From positions 1 through 7,893 of the forward strand of contig DGGP01000125.1 of the NCBI GenBank assembly GCA_002392265.1: a stretch of DNA of 7,893 nt, written 5' to 3'. The translations under genes were made by a program, and so were the position numbers. The notes beneath the pieces were generated by a model. It did no database searches and had not been told where the DNA came from. It saw only the letters and a program-made list of their open reading frames with translations. Source of the DNA: Firmicutes bacterium UBA3871. GTDB taxonomy: Bacteria; Bacillota; Clostridia; Peptostreptococcales; Anaerovoracaceae. The first letter of the stretch is position 1; every line of letters begins with the position of its first letter. Positions 6,996 to 7,893 of the stretch are shown one piece after another.

Positions 6996-7023
6996 TAAAG
7001 TTTATACCTTTTCCTGCCGATGA
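6996..7023 (+). promoter_or_regulatory. Sigma-28 (FliA/SigD)-type promoter
   Basis: TAAAGTTT (6996-7003) matches the sigma-28 -35 consensus at all eight bases, and GCCGATGA (7016-7023) matches the -10 GCCGATAA at seven of eight. The spacer is 12 bases against the usual 11, which the Bacillus/Clostridia form TAAA-N14-16-GCCGATAT allows (N16 here). Transcription would start about 35 bases before the ATG at 7066. This implies control with flagellar and motility genes. Confidence 0.75.
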
Positions 7024-7029
7024 TATAAT
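7001..7029 (+). promoter_or_regulatory. Overlapping sigma-A-type promoter
   Basis: TATAAT (7024-7029) is a perfect vegetative -10. TTTATA (7001-7006), 17 bases upstream, matches TTGACA at four of six. It overlaps the sigma-28 elements on the same strand, so the two holoenzymes could not bind together. It may give basal expression, or the TATAAT may be chance in AT-rich DNA. Confidence 0.5.
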
Positions 7030-7065
7030 TGTAGGTCTATCTATTTTACGCAAGGAGGCGATGAA

Positions 7066-7893
7066 ATGAGGATTGAAAGTTCAAACCTCGCTCTGCAGGG
7101 AAGCAGTTATTCAGCCACCGTAGTTAACACCTATCGCTCGCAAGAAGTAATTGCGATGAAGATGGTGGACCCTAACGCGCCGAACAATCCGGAACGTTCG
7201 ATTACGCGTATAAGAGGAGACGACTATGAGGGAGGAGAAAATCCATTCCCTGAAGGCGAAAAAGACAAAGTTACTGTAAGCACACAGCCGCAAGTTGTCC
7301 ACAAAGCAAACTCCCTCGGAGGCTATTCTACTTTGATGACGCGCAACAAGTTACGTATGATGATACTTGAACAGCTGCTTCAAAGACTGAATGGTTCCGG
7401 CGAGAAGTTCCACAGCCACTCGGAGGCTCCGCAATCGACAGGCTATGACAGCAGAGGACAGGCAGTTCTTTCTGCCCCTTCTCGGCAAATGGCAACGGTC
7501 GTAAGAGATACCTTTGAAATGGAAACTGTTAGAGAAGAAGGCTTTTCCTTTTCTGCAAAAGGTTCTGTGGTAACGGGCGACGGAAGGAGTATTAATCTCG
7601 AGCTGAATTTCTCGTTCAGCCAGAGTTTCCGTACTTCAACAACAATCGTAAGTGAAATCGAAAGAAGACTGGTTGACCCTCTGGTAATCAGCTTTGACGG
7701 AAAAATGCCTGAGCTTGCCGACAATACCATGTCCTTTGACCTGGATTGCGACGGAATGCCGGATGATATGAGGATGATGAAGCCGGGCAGCGGCTTCATC
7801 GCTCTCGACAAGAACGAAAACGGCAGGATCGACGATGGCAGTGAGCTCTTCGGACCGGCTAACGGAGACGGTTTCAAGGAGCTTGCAAAGTAT
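7066..7893 (+). CDS. Acidic-loop (EF-hand/dockerin-like) putative calcium-binding protein, 3'-truncated
   Basis: The frame is open from the ATG at 7066 to the last base of the window (276 codons, no stop), so the gene continues beyond it. AAGGAGG (7052-7058) lies 7 bases before the ATG. The N-terminus MRIESSNLALQGSSYSATVV is polar, with no signal peptide or membrane segment. The middle is low in hydrophobic runs; a helical stretch near 92-108 (TRNKLRMMILEQLLQRL) is followed by a His/Ser-rich part. Near the visible end are two metal-loop patterns: D225-x-D-x-D-G-x-x-D-D (FDLDCDGMPDD) and D248-x-N-x-N-G-x-I-D-D-G-S-E, followed by LFGPANGDGF. These resemble the LDxNxDGxxxDGSELFG segments of bacterial hypothetical proteins with EF-hand-like repeats. 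The promoter is sigma-28-like. I do not recognise a named family; calcium binding is inferred from loop residues only. Confidence 0.85.
   Translation, partial: MRIESSNLALQGSSYSATVVNTYRSQEVIAMKMVDPNAPNNPERSITRIRGDDYEGGENPFPEGEKDKVTVSTQPQVVHKANSLGGYSTLMTRNKLRMMILEQLLQRLNGSGEKFHSHSEAPQSTGYDSRGQAVLSAPSRQMATVVRDTFEMETVREEGFSFSAKGSVVTGDGRSINLELNFSFSQSFRTSTTIVSEIERRLVDPLVISFDGKMPELADNTMSFDLDCDGMPDDMRMMKPGSGFIALDKNENGRIDDGSELFGPANGDGFKELAKY

Noticed and set aside
7061..7069. ATG AAA TGA two-codon frame overlapping the start at 7066
   Set aside because: Only 2 bases separate AAGGAGG from this ATG, too short for initiation; it is probably incidental to the ATG at 7066.
7443..7877. Reverse-strand open frame of 144 codons at the right end
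   Set aside because: The forward frame from 7066 is continuous, has a strong ribosome binding site, promoter motifs and meaningful acidic loops; the reverse product is Ser/Leu-rich without motifs.

Overview
The window is a chromosomal segment of a low-to-mid GC, Gram-positive-type bacterium, most likely a member of the Clostridia (Bacillota). Three things point there: the gene order mnmG - (small gene) - rsmG - parA - parB, which is the origin-proximal block of Firmicutes; strong AGGAGG-type ribosome binding sites with frequent TTG starts; and parS sites of the Bacillus type. Every gene I can support lies on the + strand. By analogy with Bacillus, oriC/dnaA should lie some distance to the left of base 1, with mnmE probably just upstream of the truncated mnmG. 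That placement is inference.

Bases 1-3134 hold the tRNA/rRNA modification part. mnmG is cut at its 5' end. Next comes a 191-residue protein that I read as a shikimate-kinase-like P-loop protein whose ATP-binding lysine is gone, then rsmG (16S rRNA m7G methyltransferase) and a clear intrinsic terminator. Two ParB-binding parS palindromes flank rsmG: one with a single mismatch directly after the stop codon of the kinase-like gene, and one perfect copy fused to the rsmG terminator.

Bases 3154-4907 hold the segregation operon: a promoter region, parA (soj) and parB (spo0J), one base apart. The perfect parS sits immediately upstream of the parAB promoter, so ParB nucleation and parAB expression are physically linked.

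Bases 4937-6948 hold three membrane proteins: a DUF1294 protein, a YhhQ-type queuosine-precursor transporter and an EamA/DMT permease. The transporter is preceded by a hairpin, a 12-base loop and an A-rich tail containing its Shine-Dalgarno sequence, which together match a preQ1-I riboswitch. The predicted ligand is thus a precursor of the same pathway the transporter would feed. With mnmG, the window contains two independent tRNA wobble-base modification functions.

Bases 6949-7893 hold a separate unit. A promoter region with a near-perfect sigma-28 (FliA/SigD) site overlapping a vegetative-type -10 drives an open-ended gene that runs off the right edge. Its protein lacks a signal peptide and ends, within the window, in two acidic EF-hand/dockerin-like calcium-binding loops. 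The promoter suggests expression with the motility regulon.

No RNA genes other than the riboswitch, no mobile elements and no CRISPR arrays are visible. No stretch longer than 300 bases is without a gene; the longest gap is 6949-7065.
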